Assembly (NCBI GenBank): GCA_947166515.1
Contig: CAMVEM010000009.1
Location: 1-32,219, forward strand
Length of the DNA: 32,219 nucleotides
Reading direction: 5' to 3'
Source of the DNA: an uncultured Clostridia bacterium
Lineage (GTDB): Bacteria > Bacillota > Clostridia > Oscillospirales > Ruminococcaceae
Part shown: positions 14,450-22,458 of the stretch, piece by piece
Layout of the letters: each line of letters starts with the position of its first letter
Position numbering within the stretch: the stretch's first letter is position 1
Translations under genes and position numbers: made by a program
Notes under the pieces: generated by a model
Databases searched by the model: none
What the model saw: only the letters and a program-made list of their open reading frames with translations
What the model was told of the DNA's origin: nothing

Positions 14450-15622
14450 ATGAAGACGATAAAAGCATTTGCGGCATTCGTCATGTCGGCGGTATTCATC
14501 GTTTCGCTCGCTGCTTCAAACGTTTCGCACGCGGAAAATAAAACAGCCGAAGCGGATATAAAGTCCGCGAAGTCGGCTGTGCTTTTAGAATGTTCGACCG
14601 GAAAGGCTCTCTGCGGTCTGAATGAGAACATGAGGCTTCCCATTGCGTCGATAACAAAGATAATGACGCTTCTTATCGCGGCTGAAAGCATCGAGGCAAA
14701 GAAGCTGTCGTTCTCGGATACCGCGGTATGCTCCGCCCACGCGAACAGCATGGACGGCTCGGTGATATGGCTCGAAAAGGGCGAGGAAATGTCGGTCGGC
14801 GACCTGATAAAGTCGATCGTTATTGCATCCGCGAACGACGCGTGCGTGATGCTCGCCGAGCACATTGCCGGCAGTGAGGAAGATTTTGTCGGGCTGATGA
14901 ACGATAAGGCGGCAGCTCTCGGACTGAAAAACACCCATTTTGTGAACTGCGTCGGCTATGACGACAAGGAGCATTACAGCTCCGCGCGGGACATAGCGAT
15001 AATGGCAGCTCAGCTCAGAAAGTACAACTATTACGACGATTTTCTGATGACGCGTCTTGACAGCGTGAGAACGGGGACTTCACGCGAGACTCAGCTTCTC
15101 AATACCAACAAGATGATAACGTATTACAACGGCATCACCGGACTAAAGACCGGAACGACTGATGCTGCGGGCTGCTGCTTCGCGGCGACGGCAAAGCGCG
15201 GGAATATGGAGCTTGTCGCGGTAGTTCTCGGCTGCGCGAGCGATTCCGACAGATTTGACGCGGCAGAGAGCCTGCTCGATCACGGATTTGAGAACTTTGA
15301 GCGTGTCACGCCGCGCCCGGACGTTTCGGAGCTTGTGGAAGTCCCGGTCGAGGGCGGCGTAAAGTCCGGCGCGGACACACGGTTCGCGGAAGTCCCCGAG
15401 ATGATACTCGAAAAAGGAAGCGGTTCGCGCATAAAGTATCATTACAGCAGGACAGAGACTGTTGCGGCTCCGGTGGAAAAGGGGCAGACTCTCGGTTATG
15501 TGACTATGACCGTTGACGGAGAGGTCATCGGAAACGCGAAGATCGTCGCCGCCGAGACGGTAGAACGCCTTGATCTCGGCAAATGCCTGTATTATCTTTT
15601 CTCTGCTTTTTTCAGATTATAG
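14450..15622 (+). CDS. D-alanyl-D-alanine carboxypeptidase (peptidase S11)
   Basis: Penicillin-binding protein that trims the terminal D-Ala of peptidoglycan stem peptides outside the membrane. The 390-residue protein starts with a signal peptide (hydrophobic 6-27, cleavage likely near SHA-E). It has the three serine-enzyme motifs: SITK (Ser67, Lys70), SAN (Ser127) and KTG (233-235). A C-terminal PBP5-like beta domain follows (about 300-370), and an amphipathic tail (LGKCLYYLFSAFF) could anchor it to the membrane. GGAGG at 14437 sets the ATG at 14450. Resembles DacF/DacB proteins of sporulating Firmicutes; which paralogue it is cannot be told. The gene starts 28 bp after the structured element, so that element may supply its leader. 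Confidence 0.92.
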   Translation: MKTIKAFAAFVMSAVFIVSLAASNVSHAENKTAEADIKSAKSAVLLECSTGKALCGLNENMRLPIASITKIMTLLIAAESIEAKKLSFSDTAVCSAHANSMDGSVIWLEKGEEMSVGDLIKSIVIASANDACVMLAEHIAGSEEDFVGLMNDKAAALGLKNTHFVNCVGYDDKEHYSSARDIAIMAAQLRKYNYYDDFLMTRLDSVRTGTSRETQLLNTNKMITYYNGITGLKTGTTDAAGCCFAATAKRGNMELVAVVLGCASDSDRFDAAESLLDHGFENFERVTPRPDVSELVEVPVEGGVKSGADTRFAEVPEMILEKGSGSRIKYHYSRTETVAAPVEKGQTLGYVTMTVDGEVIGNAKIVAAETVERLDLGKCLYYLFSAFFRL

Positions 15623-15627
15623 ACATT

Positions 15628-15745
15628 TCCCTACCCCCAACCCCTCCCCTTCAGGAGAGGGGGATTTGTTTTTTGTGGGGACTCCGTCCCCACGCCCCCC
15701 AGAAAACGGGGTGTGGGGCGGTAGCCACACAAATTATGATTTATC
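15628..15745. repeat. Family B repeat, copy B2, with terminator-like hairpin after the carboxypeptidase gene
   Basis: Begins 6 bp after the stop. CCCCTCCCCTtcaGGAGAGGGG followed by ATTTGTTTTTTG looks like an intrinsic terminator. GTGGGGACtccGTCCCCAC follows. The right end is CAAATTATGATTTATC (15730-15745), the exact inverse of the left terminus of B1; a matching left terminus is missing here. Confidence 0.75.
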
Positions 15746-15797
15746 TTGCGGAAGTGCCGAATCTTTCTCAATTTTTTCGTTTTAGAGACAAAAAGTC

Positions 15798-15826
15798 TTT
15801 ACAAAATCTGAAAAATATATTATAAT
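15798..15826 (+). promoter_or_regulatory. Promoter of the GH9 gene
   Basis: TTTACA (15798-15803), 17-nt spacer, TATAAT (15821-15826). It lies about 36 bp before the start codon and just right of repeat B2, giving a short leader. Confidence 0.75.
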
Positions 15827-15861
15827 AATAAATATTATAGGCTTTATGACAGGACAATGAG

Positions 15862-17547
15862 GTGAACGGATTGTCAGCCACATATTTTACAGGAAAAAAA
15901 GACGAAGCTGTTCTGCCGTTCGGGATATTCGCCGATCAGGCGGGATATGCCGCAAACAGCCGTAAAACAGCTGTAATGCCCTTTAAATCTGATTATTTTG
16001 CGATCGTTAATGAAAACGGCGAAAAAGTCTATGAGGGTACTGTATCACATTTCGGATATGATGAGTTCTCCGGCGATGATATTTACATCGCCGATTTTTC
16101 CGCGTTCACCACAAGAGGAAGCTACCGCGTTGTAGCAAACGGCAAAAGATCCCCGGTTTTCCGGATCGGAGACGGAGTTTACAAAAATGTTTTTCACGAT
16201 ATAGCAAAGGCGTTCTATTTCCTGCGCTGCGGCTGCAGTCTCGAAGAAAAATACGCGGGCGAATATACGCACGCTCCGTGTCATACCGGAAAAGTCCGGG
16301 TATATGGCGAAGACACCTTTCTTGACATACAAGGCGGATGGCATGATGCCGGAGACTACGGACGATATGTGACTGCCGGAGCCTGCGCCTGCGCGCATAT
16401 ACTTTACGCATATAAAATGTTCCCCGAAGTATTGGACAAGCTTGAGCTGAACATTCCGGAAAGCGGCTCGGCAACTCCCGACATTCTTGAAGAATGCAGG
16501 TATGAGCTCGAATGGCTGATGAAAATGCAGCGTGAGGACGGCTCAGCCTATCACAAGCTGACCACTATGCAGCACGCGCCGTTTGTAATGCCGGAAGACG
16601 ACACGGACGAGCTGTACGTTTTCCCGATAAGCTCATCTGCGGCTGCCGACCTGTGCGCTGTATGTGCGCTTGCTTCGGGTATCTACGAGCCTTATGACAA
16701 GGAATTTTCACAGAAGCTCAGGGAGACCGCCGAGCTTTCATACAAGTGGCTGGAAGAGAATCCGCGCAATGTCGGGTTCCGCAATCCTTCCGGCTGCGGC
16801 ACCGGCATCTACGTTGAGTTTGACGATACCGACAACCGCTACTGGGCGGCTGCCGAGTTGTTCGCGCTTACCGGCGAGAGCAGATACAACGACAGCTTTC
16901 TGCACCTTTACCGTTATGGCTTTCAGGACGGTATGAATTATATCAAGACATCGTTCGGTTATGCTCTTATAGGCGGACTCGGTTCACTGTCATATATACT
17001 CTGTGACCGGCCTGAAAAGGATAATATCGTTGCTGAGGATCTTAAAACGCTGTTTTCGGGAGAAGCTTACTGGCTCGCAGACAAGGCCGACCGCAGCGGA
17101 TATGGTGCTGCTCTCAACGGCGAGGATTACTGTTGGGGCAGCAATATGTATCTGATGCACAATGCTATGAAGTTCATACTTGCGGAGAAATTTACCGGAG
17201 ACGGCAGATTCAGCGGTCTTGCTGCTGAACAGCTCCACGTCCTGCTCGGTAGGAACCCGTTAGGTATAAGCTATGTGACCGGCTGCGGAGAATACCGCTG
17301 TAACAATCCTCATCTGCGTCCGGCAGCGGCTGACGGCATTGATGAGTGTATCCCCGGAATGATAAGCGGCGGACCTAACAGCAGGCTTGACGACTGGCGT
17401 GCCAAGCAGCTCATACGGCCGGGAACACCGCCGATGAAATGCTTTGCCGATAACGTTGACTGTTATTCGCTCAACGAGGTGGCGATATACTGGAATTCGC
17501 CCGCAGTTTTTGTGCTGGCGTATCTGAATCAGAAGGATGATTCATAA
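15862..17547 (+). CDS. Glycoside hydrolase family 9 protein, apparently cytoplasmic
   Basis: Predicted beta-glucan or cello-oligosaccharide hydrolase of 561 residues. An N-terminal Ig-like CelD_N domain (about 18-105, with FGIFADQAGY) is followed by the GH9 (alpha/alpha)6 barrel. Catalytic landmarks are WHDAGDYGRYV (Asp162, Asp165) and the C-terminal NEVAIYWNSP with the acid Glu539; GRNPLGISYVTGCG is also present, but the usual PHHR is NPHLRP. No signal peptide, dockerin or carbohydrate-binding module is visible. It probably acts on imported cellodextrins instead of polymeric cellulose (inference). The start may be GTG 15862 (AGGA at 7 nt) or TTG 15871 (GAGGTG at 6 nt). Own promoter; a hairpin terminator follows. 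Confidence 0.9.
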   Translation: MNGLSATYFTGKKDEAVLPFGIFADQAGYAANSRKTAVMPFKSDYFAIVNENGEKVYEGTVSHFGYDEFSGDDIYIADFSAFTTRGSYRVVANGKRSPVFRIGDGVYKNVFHDIAKAFYFLRCGCSLEEKYAGEYTHAPCHTGKVRVYGEDTFLDIQGGWHDAGDYGRYVTAGACACAHILYAYKMFPEVLDKLELNIPESGSATPDILEECRYELEWLMKMQREDGSAYHKLTTMQHAPFVMPEDDTDELYVFPISSSAAADLCAVCALASGIYEPYDKEFSQKLRETAELSYKWLEENPRNVGFRNPSGCGTGIYVEFDDTDNRYWAAAELFALTGESRYNDSFLHLYRYGFQDGMNYIKTSFGYALIGGLGSLSYILCDRPEKDNIVAEDLKTLFSGEAYWLADKADRSGYGAALNGEDYCWGSNMYLMHNAMKFILAEKFTGDGRFSGLAAEQLHVLLGRNPLGISYVTGCGEYRCNNPHLRPAAADGIDECIPGMISGGPNSRLDDWRAKQLIRPGTPPMKCFADNVDCYSLNEVAIYWNSPAVFVLAYLNQKDDS

Positions 17548-17552
17548 TAGTT

Positions 17553-17655
17553 TTGCCCAAGTCCCTCTCCCTAAAGGGAAGGGGCTTTCTTTTCTGCGGG
17601 GCTTCGCCATCACATTTCCTTCGGGCTTCATGCTGAAAACAGGTGGGGTGAGGGG
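17553..17655 (+). terminator. Family B repeat, copy B3, acting as terminator of the GH9 gene
   Basis: AGTCCCTCTCCCT-aa-AGGGAAGGGGCT followed by TTCTTTTCT begins 13 bp after the GH9 stop. The rest (GGGGCTTCGCC, CCTTCGGG, GGTGGGGTGAGGGG) is decayed family B sequence up to the asnB stop. Reading toward asnB there is no good T-run, so it appears to work in one direction. Confidence 0.65.
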
Positions 17656-17660
17656 CGGGT

Positions 17661-19493
17661 TCAAAAATCGATCTCCGGTTCATATTCCCTGAACCACATT
17701 TCAAGCTGTATCAGGTATGCGAACATCTGCGGAGTGGTCATGAGCTGACCGTACCAGTTCTCCGAGAAGCTTCTGCCCTCGGTGGCGATGAGCTCATTGA
17801 TCTTATTGCGGTCGAGTATTTCAGAAAGCCGGCAGTCCGGCTCGTTCATCAGTGCCGTGAACCTGTCGAACACGATCTTCGTGTAGCTCGGATTGTGAGT
17901 TTTGGGATACGGCGATTTTTTGCGCCATGCGACGTCCTTCGGCATATATTTTTCTGCTATACGGCGGACGAGTCCTTTTTCTCGGCCGTTCAGCGCCTTC
18001 ATCTCCCAAGGGATATTGTAGGCGTACTGCGCTATCCTGTGGTCGCAGAACGGTACCCTGACTTCAAGCCCGTGCGCCATTGAGCATCTGTCTTTCCGGT
18101 CGAGCAGAGTCTGCATGAACCAGTAGAAATTCAGCAGGAACATTCGTCTGCGCGCAGTCTCTTCGTGGCTTTCTCCCGCGAGGCAGGACATATTCCTGAC
18201 AGTGTCGTCTGCTGCGTTCTTCACATATTCAAACGGTGATATTTTGGAGGCAATGTCGGCTTTGAGCAGACCTGCGCGCTTCTCGGTCGAACGTGCCCAC
18301 GGGAATCCGTCTGCATAGAGGAGCTCCGGCTTGTGATACCACGGATAACCGCCGAGCACCTCGTCCGCGCATTCCCCGCTTACCGCGACGGTGAACCGCT
18401 TCTTCACCTCGCCGCAGAACAGCCACAGTGAGCTGCACACATCCGCCATTCCGGGAAGATCGCGCGCCGTCATGGCAGGATAGAGAGCGTCCGCGAGCGC
18501 GGGTGAGTCTATCACGACATTTGTATGGTCGGAACCGATAAAGCGGCTCATTTTTTCTATCCACGGAGCGTCCTCGTCCGGCTGGAATGCCGACGCCACA
18601 AAGTTCTGGCGGTTGTCCTTATAGTCTATCGAATATGTCGAAAGCGTTCTGCCGCTTTCGGCGTATTTTTTTGCCGCGACCGCGCTGATAAGGCTTGAAT
18701 CAAGTCCGCCCGAAAGGAATGTGCACAGCGGAACATCGCTGACGAGCTGGCGCTCGATGCTGTCGTTTATCAGGAATTCAAGATGATCTGCGGTCTCGTC
18801 GAGCGTTTCGGTGTGAGGCTCGGCGACAAGGCGCCAGTATTTCTGCTTTCTGAAGCCGTGCTCGTCGAATTCGGCATACTCACCGGGGCGGAGTTCCTCT
18901 ATCCCATCAAACACACCAAGCCCGCCTTTTCTCGCGGGGCCGAGCAGCATCAGCGAAGCTGCGCCCTCTGTCCCGAGCACCGGTTTTATCAGCGGGCAGC
19001 GGAACAATGCTTTTATCTCGGAAGCGAAAACTATCCCGCCGTCATAAAGGTGATAGAAGAACGGCTTTACGCCCGCGCGGTCGCGTGCCATGAAAAGTCT
19101 GCGCTCCTCTCTGTCCCACACGGCGAATGCGTAGATGCCGTTGAGCCTGTCGAGACAGCGGTTTTTCCACTCTGCAAACGATCTGAGCAGCACCTCGGTA
19201 TCGCTTCTTGTGTCGAACGTGTGGCCGAGATTTATGAGCTTGTGCCGCAGTTCATCGGTGTTATACAACTCTCCGTTATATATAATAGTATAATTCCCGT
19301 ATGTCATCGGCTGAGCGCCGTTTTCGGGGTCGATAACGCTGAGTCTGCGGTGGGCGAGTCTGCATCCGCGATCGTAGTATTCTCCCCCGGCATCGGGGCC
19401 GCGATGTGCAATGCTGTCCGCCATGCGTTTTATTGTGTTTTCGTATTCCGCAAGATCGTTTCTGATATCTGCCCAGCCTGCTATTCCACACAT
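17661..19493 (-). CDS. asnB: Asparagine synthetase (glutamine-hydrolysing)
   Basis: Makes asparagine from aspartate, glutamine and ATP. The 610-residue protein begins MCGIAGW, with Cys2 as the glutaminase nucleophile after Met removal, and has the N-terminal class II amidotransferase domain (RGPD near 31, NGELYN near 73) and a C-terminal synthetase domain with the PP-loop SGGLDSS at 261-267. Length matches bacterial AsnB. A strong GGAGGT ribosome site precedes the ATG and a perfect 8-bp hairpin (19507-19526) abuts it. Convergent with the GH9 gene, divergent from pgi. Some homologues act in cell-wall amidation or antibiotic synthesis, but nothing here points that way. Confidence 0.95.
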   Translation of the reverse strand: MCGIAGWADIRNDLAEYENTIKRMADSIAHRGPDAGGEYYDRGCRLAHRRLSVIDPENGAQPMTYGNYTIIYNGELYNTDELRHKLINLGHTFDTRSDTEVLLRSFAEWKNRCLDRLNGIYAFAVWDREERRLFMARDRAGVKPFFYHLYDGGIVFASEIKALFRCPLIKPVLGTEGAASLMLLGPARKGGLGVFDGIEELRPGEYAEFDEHGFRKQKYWRLVAEPHTETLDETADHLEFLINDSIERQLVSDVPLCTFLSGGLDSSLISAVAAKKYAESGRTLSTYSIDYKDNRQNFVASAFQPDEDAPWIEKMSRFIGSDHTNVVIDSPALADALYPAMTARDLPGMADVCSSLWLFCGEVKKRFTVAVSGECADEVLGGYPWYHKPELLYADGFPWARSTEKRAGLLKADIASKISPFEYVKNAADDTVRNMSCLAGESHEETARRRMFLLNFYWFMQTLLDRKDRCSMAHGLEVRVPFCDHRIAQYAYNIPWEMKALNGREKGLVRRIAEKYMPKDVAWRKKSPYPKTHNPSYTKIVFDRFTALMNEPDCRLSEILDRNKINELIATEGRSFSENWYGQLMTTPQMFAYLIQLEMWFREYEPEIDF

Positions 19494-19506
19494 GATATTA
19501 CCTCCG

Positions 19507-19526
19507 TAATGAGTTTTTACTCATTA
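19507..19526 (-). promoter_or_regulatory. Leader hairpin adjoining the asnB ribosome site
   Basis: TAATGAGT-tttt-ACTCATTA is a perfect 8-bp inverted repeat in the asnB leader, ending 2 nt before the GGAGGT ribosome site. On the minus strand a TATAAT overlaps its outer arm, so the palindrome could equally be an operator at the transcription start. Function not recognised. Confidence 0.45.
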
Positions 19527-19545
19527 TATGCACTTGCACAAAGTT

Positions 19546-19820
19546 ATGCCCCATCCCCGGCCCCTCCCCGCCGGGGAGGGGAGTATTTTTCTTCTGTGGG
19601 GGACTTCGTCCTCCACAATGTGCCGCCGGTAGGCGGCATAACCCGAAGGGGTGCAGGGGCGCTGCACGATGCAGCGATTGACCGCCCAAAAGAGCGCATG
19701 ATGCGCGCATAAAAGGCGGTCATAAGCGACTCCGGAAAGCCCCCTAATAGGGGTGTGGGGCGCAGCCCCACAAAATAAAGAACCCCCTCCCCTTGAGGGG
19801 AGGGGGCAGGGGGGAGGGTG
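19546..19820. repeat. Family B composite repeat, copy B4 (asnB/pgi gap)
   Basis: Starts CCCCTCCCCgccGGGGAGGGG and ends with the inverse type CCCCTCCCCTtgaGGGGAGGGG, so the two ends are inverted relative to each other. The inside holds GTGGGGGACttcGTCCTCCAC, GCCGCCggtaGGCGGC, GACCGCC...GGCGGTC around AGCGCAT/ATGCGC, a GCGACTCCGGAAAGCCCC variant of the core motif and GTGGGGCgcaGCCCCAC. It is the only family B copy in a divergent gap, where it cannot end either gene. Confidence 0.75.
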
Positions 19821-19898
19821 TCTGCTTGACATACTGCACAAAATATGTCGATAAATTTTTGCAATTTCGACAAAGATGTAGCCAAAATACAAAACCAC

Positions 19899-19927
19899 TT
19901 GAAAAAAAAGCAATAATAAGTTATAAT
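19899..19927 (+). promoter_or_regulatory. Promoter of pgi
   Basis: TTGAAA (19899-19904), 17-nt spacer, TATAAT (19922-19927), 68 bp before the pgi ATG. The spacer is A-rich, as in many strong Firmicutes promoters. Confidence 0.75.
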
Positions 19928-19994
19928 AATAACACAATGGGCGGATAGCCCAAAGAGATAAAAAAGGTATGGATCAAAAAAAGGAGAAGTTAGA

Positions 19995-21332
19995 ATGGCA
20001 CTCAGGGTAAACGACAAATATCTTGCTTCATTTGTCTCGGAGCATGAGTACAAGGGCATTCAGGCGGCTGTTACAGCAGCTCATGAAACACTGAAAGCAA
20101 AGAACGGTCTCGGAAATGATTTCCTCGGCTGGACAACTCTGCCCGCTGACTATGACAAGGAAGAATTTGCCCGCATCAAGGCAGCAGCCGAAAAGATCAA
20201 GAAGAACAGCGATGTTCTCATAGTAATAGGTATCGGCGGATCGTACCTCGGCGCGAGAGCGGCTATAGAAGCACTCAAGTCGAGCCTCTACAACTCGCTG
20301 AAAAAAGACACTCCCGAGATTTATTTCATAGGCAATACAATAAGCCCTACATATCTGAACGAGGTGATCTCGCTCGTTGAGGGAAGAGATTTCTCGGTGA
20401 ACGTTATCTCGAAGTCCGGTACAACTACCGAGCCCGCACTCGCGTTCAGAGTATTCAGAGCTCTGCTCGAAAAGAAATACGGTGCTGAGGGCGCAAAAGA
20501 GCGCATCTTTGCTACGACAGACAAGAAGAGAGGAACGCTCAAGGAGCTTTCCGATGAAAAGGGATATGAGACATTCGTCATTGCTGACGATGTAGGCGGA
20601 AGATTCTCCGTGCTGACCGCTGTGGGACTGCTTCCTATCGCGGTTGCAGGTTGCGACATCGACGCGCTCATGAACGGCGCCAAGGCGGCTATGGACGCTT
20701 TCGGCGATCCCGATATCACAAAGAATGACTGCTATAAATATGCGGCACTCCGCAATATCCTTTACAGAAAGGGCAGAGCAGTTGAGATGCTCGTGGCTTA
20801 TGAGCCTTCATTCGCTATGATGAACGAGTGGTTCAAGCAGCTTTACGGCGAGAGCGAGGGCAAGGACGGAAAGGGTCTGTTCCCGGCAAGCGCTGTATTC
20901 TCGACCGATCTCCATTCGCTCGGTCAGTTCATCCAGGACGGCTCGAACATACTGTTTGAGACAGTTGTACAGTTCTCGAAGGCGCAGAAGGACTTCTTTA
21001 TCGAGAAGGACCCCACAAACGGCGACGGACTGAACTTCCTTTCTGACCAGAATATGTCGGTCGTTAACCGCAAGGCGTTCGAAGGAACTGTGCTCGCGCA
21101 CACAGAGGGAGGAACTCCCAACATCGTGCTCGAAGTTCCCGAGCTGAACGAATATGAGCTCGGATATATGATATACTTCTTTGAGAAGGCTTGCGCGATA
21201 TCGGGATATATGCTCGGCGTAAATCCGTTCGACCAGCCCGGCGTTGAGAGCTACAAGAAGAATATGTTCGCACTGCTCGGAAAGCCCGGTTATGAAGACA
21301 GAAAGGCAGAGCTCGAAGCAAGATTAGGTTAA
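19995..21332 (+). CDS. pgi: Glucose-6-phosphate isomerase
   Basis: Interconverts glucose 6-phosphate and fructose 6-phosphate. The 445-residue protein has the two SIS-type sugar-phosphate regions: [12 protein letters not shown] near 79-90 and [16 protein letters not shown] near 137-152. [16 protein letters not shown] carries the expected Glu-rich signature, and the C terminus contains [20 protein letters not shown]. Length matches the short Firmicutes type (about 450). AAGGAGAAG precedes the ATG. Its promoter lies right of repeat B4. A GC hairpin without T-run separates it from the next gene, so read-through is likely. Confidence 0.96.
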   Translation: MALRVNDKYLASFVSEHEYKGIQAAVTAAHETLKAKNGLGNDFLGWTTLPADYDKEEFARIKAAAEKIKKNSDVLIVIGIGGSYLGARAAIEALKSSLYNSLKKDTPEIYFIGNTISPTYLNEVISLVEGRDFSVNVISKSGTTTEPALAFRVFRALLEKKYGAEGAKERIFATTDKKRGTLKELSDEKGYETFVIADDVGGRFSVLTAVGLLPIAVAGCDIDALMNGAKAAMDAFGDPDITKNDCYKYAALRNILYRKGRAVEMLVAYEPSFAMMNEWFKQLYGESEGKDGKGLFPASAVFSTDLHSLGQFIQDGSNILFETVVQFSKAQKDFFIEKDPTNGDGLNFLSDQNMSVVNRKAFEGTVLAHTEGGTPNIVLEVPELNEYELGYMIYFFEKACAISGYMLGVNPFDQPGVESYKKNMFALLGKPGYEDRKAELEARLG

Positions 21333-21334
21333 TC

Positions 21335-21350
21335 CGGGAGGGGGCTCCCG
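21335..21350 (+). other. Intercistronic hairpin after pgi
   Basis: CGGGAG-gggg-CTCCCG, 2 bp past the pgi stop and 39 bp before the next ATG, with no T-run. More likely a 3'-end stabiliser or processing stem than a terminator. Confidence 0.5.
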
Positions 21351-21389
21351 TTAGCATACCAATAATATAACAATCGGAGGACGATCACT

Positions 21390-21791
21390 ATGGTAAAACT
21401 TATCGCAGGAAAAAAAGGCGCAGGAAAGACGAAGATCCTTATCGAAGCTATCCACAAGGCTGAAAAAGAGAGCAAGGGCAACGTTGTTGCTATACAGTAC
21501 GGCTCTTCACTCAACATCGACATTTACCACAAGATCCGTTTGATAAACATCGAAGACTACAAGATCGGCGATTATGACGATATGTATGGTTTCATCGCCG
21601 GAATGCTCGCTTCTAACTATGACATCACCGATATTTTCGTTGACGGTACACTCAGAATTGTAGGCCGCGATCTCGAAAAGGTAGGAAAAATGCTCGAAAG
21701 AATAGCACTTATTACCGAAAATGTGCTTGTTACACTGACGATTTCTGCCGAAGCTGCCGATTTCCCCGAAAGTCTGAAAAAATATCTCTGA
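21390..21791 (+). CDS. Small P-loop protein of unknown function
   Basis: A 133-residue cytosolic protein with a clear Walker A motif GKKGAGKT (residues 7-14) and a hydrophobic strand ending in Asp, DIFVDG (81-86), that could be Walker B. No sensor, arginine finger or effector domain is visible, and the length is minimal for a P-loop fold. I recall similar unnamed proteins in Clostridia, sometimes labelled ATP-binding or PilT-like, but cannot name a family. GGAGG lies upstream of the ATG. It follows pgi by 57 bp and precedes rpmF, with the rpmF promoter beginning just after its stop codon. Nucleotide binding is a reasonable inference; the partner is unknown. Confidence 0.75.
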   Translation: MVKLIAGKKGAGKTKILIEAIHKAEKESKGNVVAIQYGSSLNIDIYHKIRLINIEDYKIGDYDDMYGFIAGMLASNYDITDIFVDGTLRIVGRDLEKVGKMLERIALITENVLVTLTISAEAADFPESLKKYL

Positions 21792-21798
21792 TTTGCTA

Positions 21799-21827
21799 TT
21801 GACAACGGCGGATATTTATGATATAAT
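21799..21827 (+). promoter_or_regulatory. Promoter of rpmF
   Basis: TTGACA (21799-21804), 17-nt spacer, TGATATAAT with TATAAT at 21822-21827: a consensus sigma-A promoter with extended -10. It begins 8 bp after the stop codon of the P-loop gene. Confidence 0.88.
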
Positions 21828-21842
21828 CTTAAACGTGCCAAT

Positions 21843-21868
21843 TTTTATGGGAGAAATATCCCATAAAA
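21843..21868 (+). promoter_or_regulatory. Leader hairpin of rpmF
   Basis: TTTTATGGGA-gaaata-TCCCATAAAA, a perfect 10-bp stem in the 5' leader, about 10 nt after the predicted start and 36 nt before the rpmF ATG. There is no run of T after it, so it is not a standard attenuator. It could stabilise the mRNA or bind a regulator. Confidence 0.55.
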
Positions 21869-21904
21869 TCATAAATATCGCTAATATTAAGGGAGGTGCG
21901 AATA

Positions 21905-22090
21905 ATGGCAGTTCCGAAGAGAAAAGTATCGAAAGCAAGACGTGACAAGAGACGTTCACAGGTATGGAAGTTATCTGCACCTGCTTTTACACGCTGTGAC
22001 AACTGCGGCGAGCTGAAGCTTGCTCACAGGGTTTGCGGCAACTGTGGTTATTACAAGGGCAGGGAAGTCATCGCTCACAGCGAAGGCTGA
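21905..22090 (+). CDS. rpmF: 50S ribosomal protein L32
   Basis: Large-subunit ribosomal protein of 61 residues, starting [19 protein letters not shown] as in most bacterial L32. It has a four-cysteine zinc ribbon (Cys31, 34, 44, 47), the zinc-bearing paralogue type. I chose ATG 21905 because GGGAGG precedes it at about 9 nt; an upstream GTG (21896) overlaps that site. In many Firmicutes the gene upstream is the DUF177 protein YceD; here a P-loop gene occupies that place. Own strong promoter, and a strong terminator follows. Confidence 0.97.
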   Translation: MAVPKRKVSKARRDKRRSQVWKLSAPAFTRCDNCGELKLAHRVCGNCGYYKGREVIAHSEG

Positions 22091-22115
22091 GCCTTGCAAC
22101 GTTCTATCGCAGATC

Positions 22116-22152
22116 AGCAGCGATGCCTTTGGGCATCGCTGCTTTGCTTTTT
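22116..22152 (+). terminator. Rho-independent terminator of rpmF
   Basis: AGCAGCGATGCC-tttg-GGCATCGCTGCT, a perfect 12-bp stem followed by TTGCTTTTT. It ends the short rpmF transcript. Confidence 0.92.
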
Positions 22153-22153
22153 G

Positions 22154-22420
22154 TGGGAAAGTCCCCACGCCCCTGATTTGCGGGGCTTTCCGGAGTCGCC
22201 TATGACCACCTTGTTTGCGCACGTCGTGTGGGCCCGAATGGCGCGGCTTCGCCCCACACTCCATTTTGGGGGCTTTCCGATCGCCCCCAAACCACTTCGG
22301 GTGTGCCTCCTACAATGCTGCATAAACTCGAACCACATTTTAAGCGGGCACCCCGAAGGGGGTCTTAGGGGGGCGACCGGAAAGCCCCCCTAACAGGGGT
22401 ATGGGGGCGGAGCCCCCATA
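22154..22420. repeat. Family B composite repeat, copy B5
   Basis: Contains three copies of the core motif: two in reverse, GGGGCTTTCCGGAGTCGCC near 22182 and GGGGGCTTTCCGATCGCC near 22268, and one forward, GGGCGACCGGAAAGCCC at 22372. Further stems are GTGGGGC...GCCCCAC type and GGGGGCGGAGCCCCC. It lies after the rpmF terminator and before the DUF512 gene. No gene was found in this 368-bp gap, and the frames across it are translations of the repeat. Confidence 0.75.
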
Positions 22421-22458
22421 AAGAAAAACATCTAATCAGGAGACAAAGAGGTGAACTC

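Noticed and set aside
14220-14453. 77-codon plus-strand frame upstream of the carboxypeptidase gene
   Set aside because: It runs through consecutive palindromes of the structured element, has no ribosome site, and overlaps the start of the next gene.
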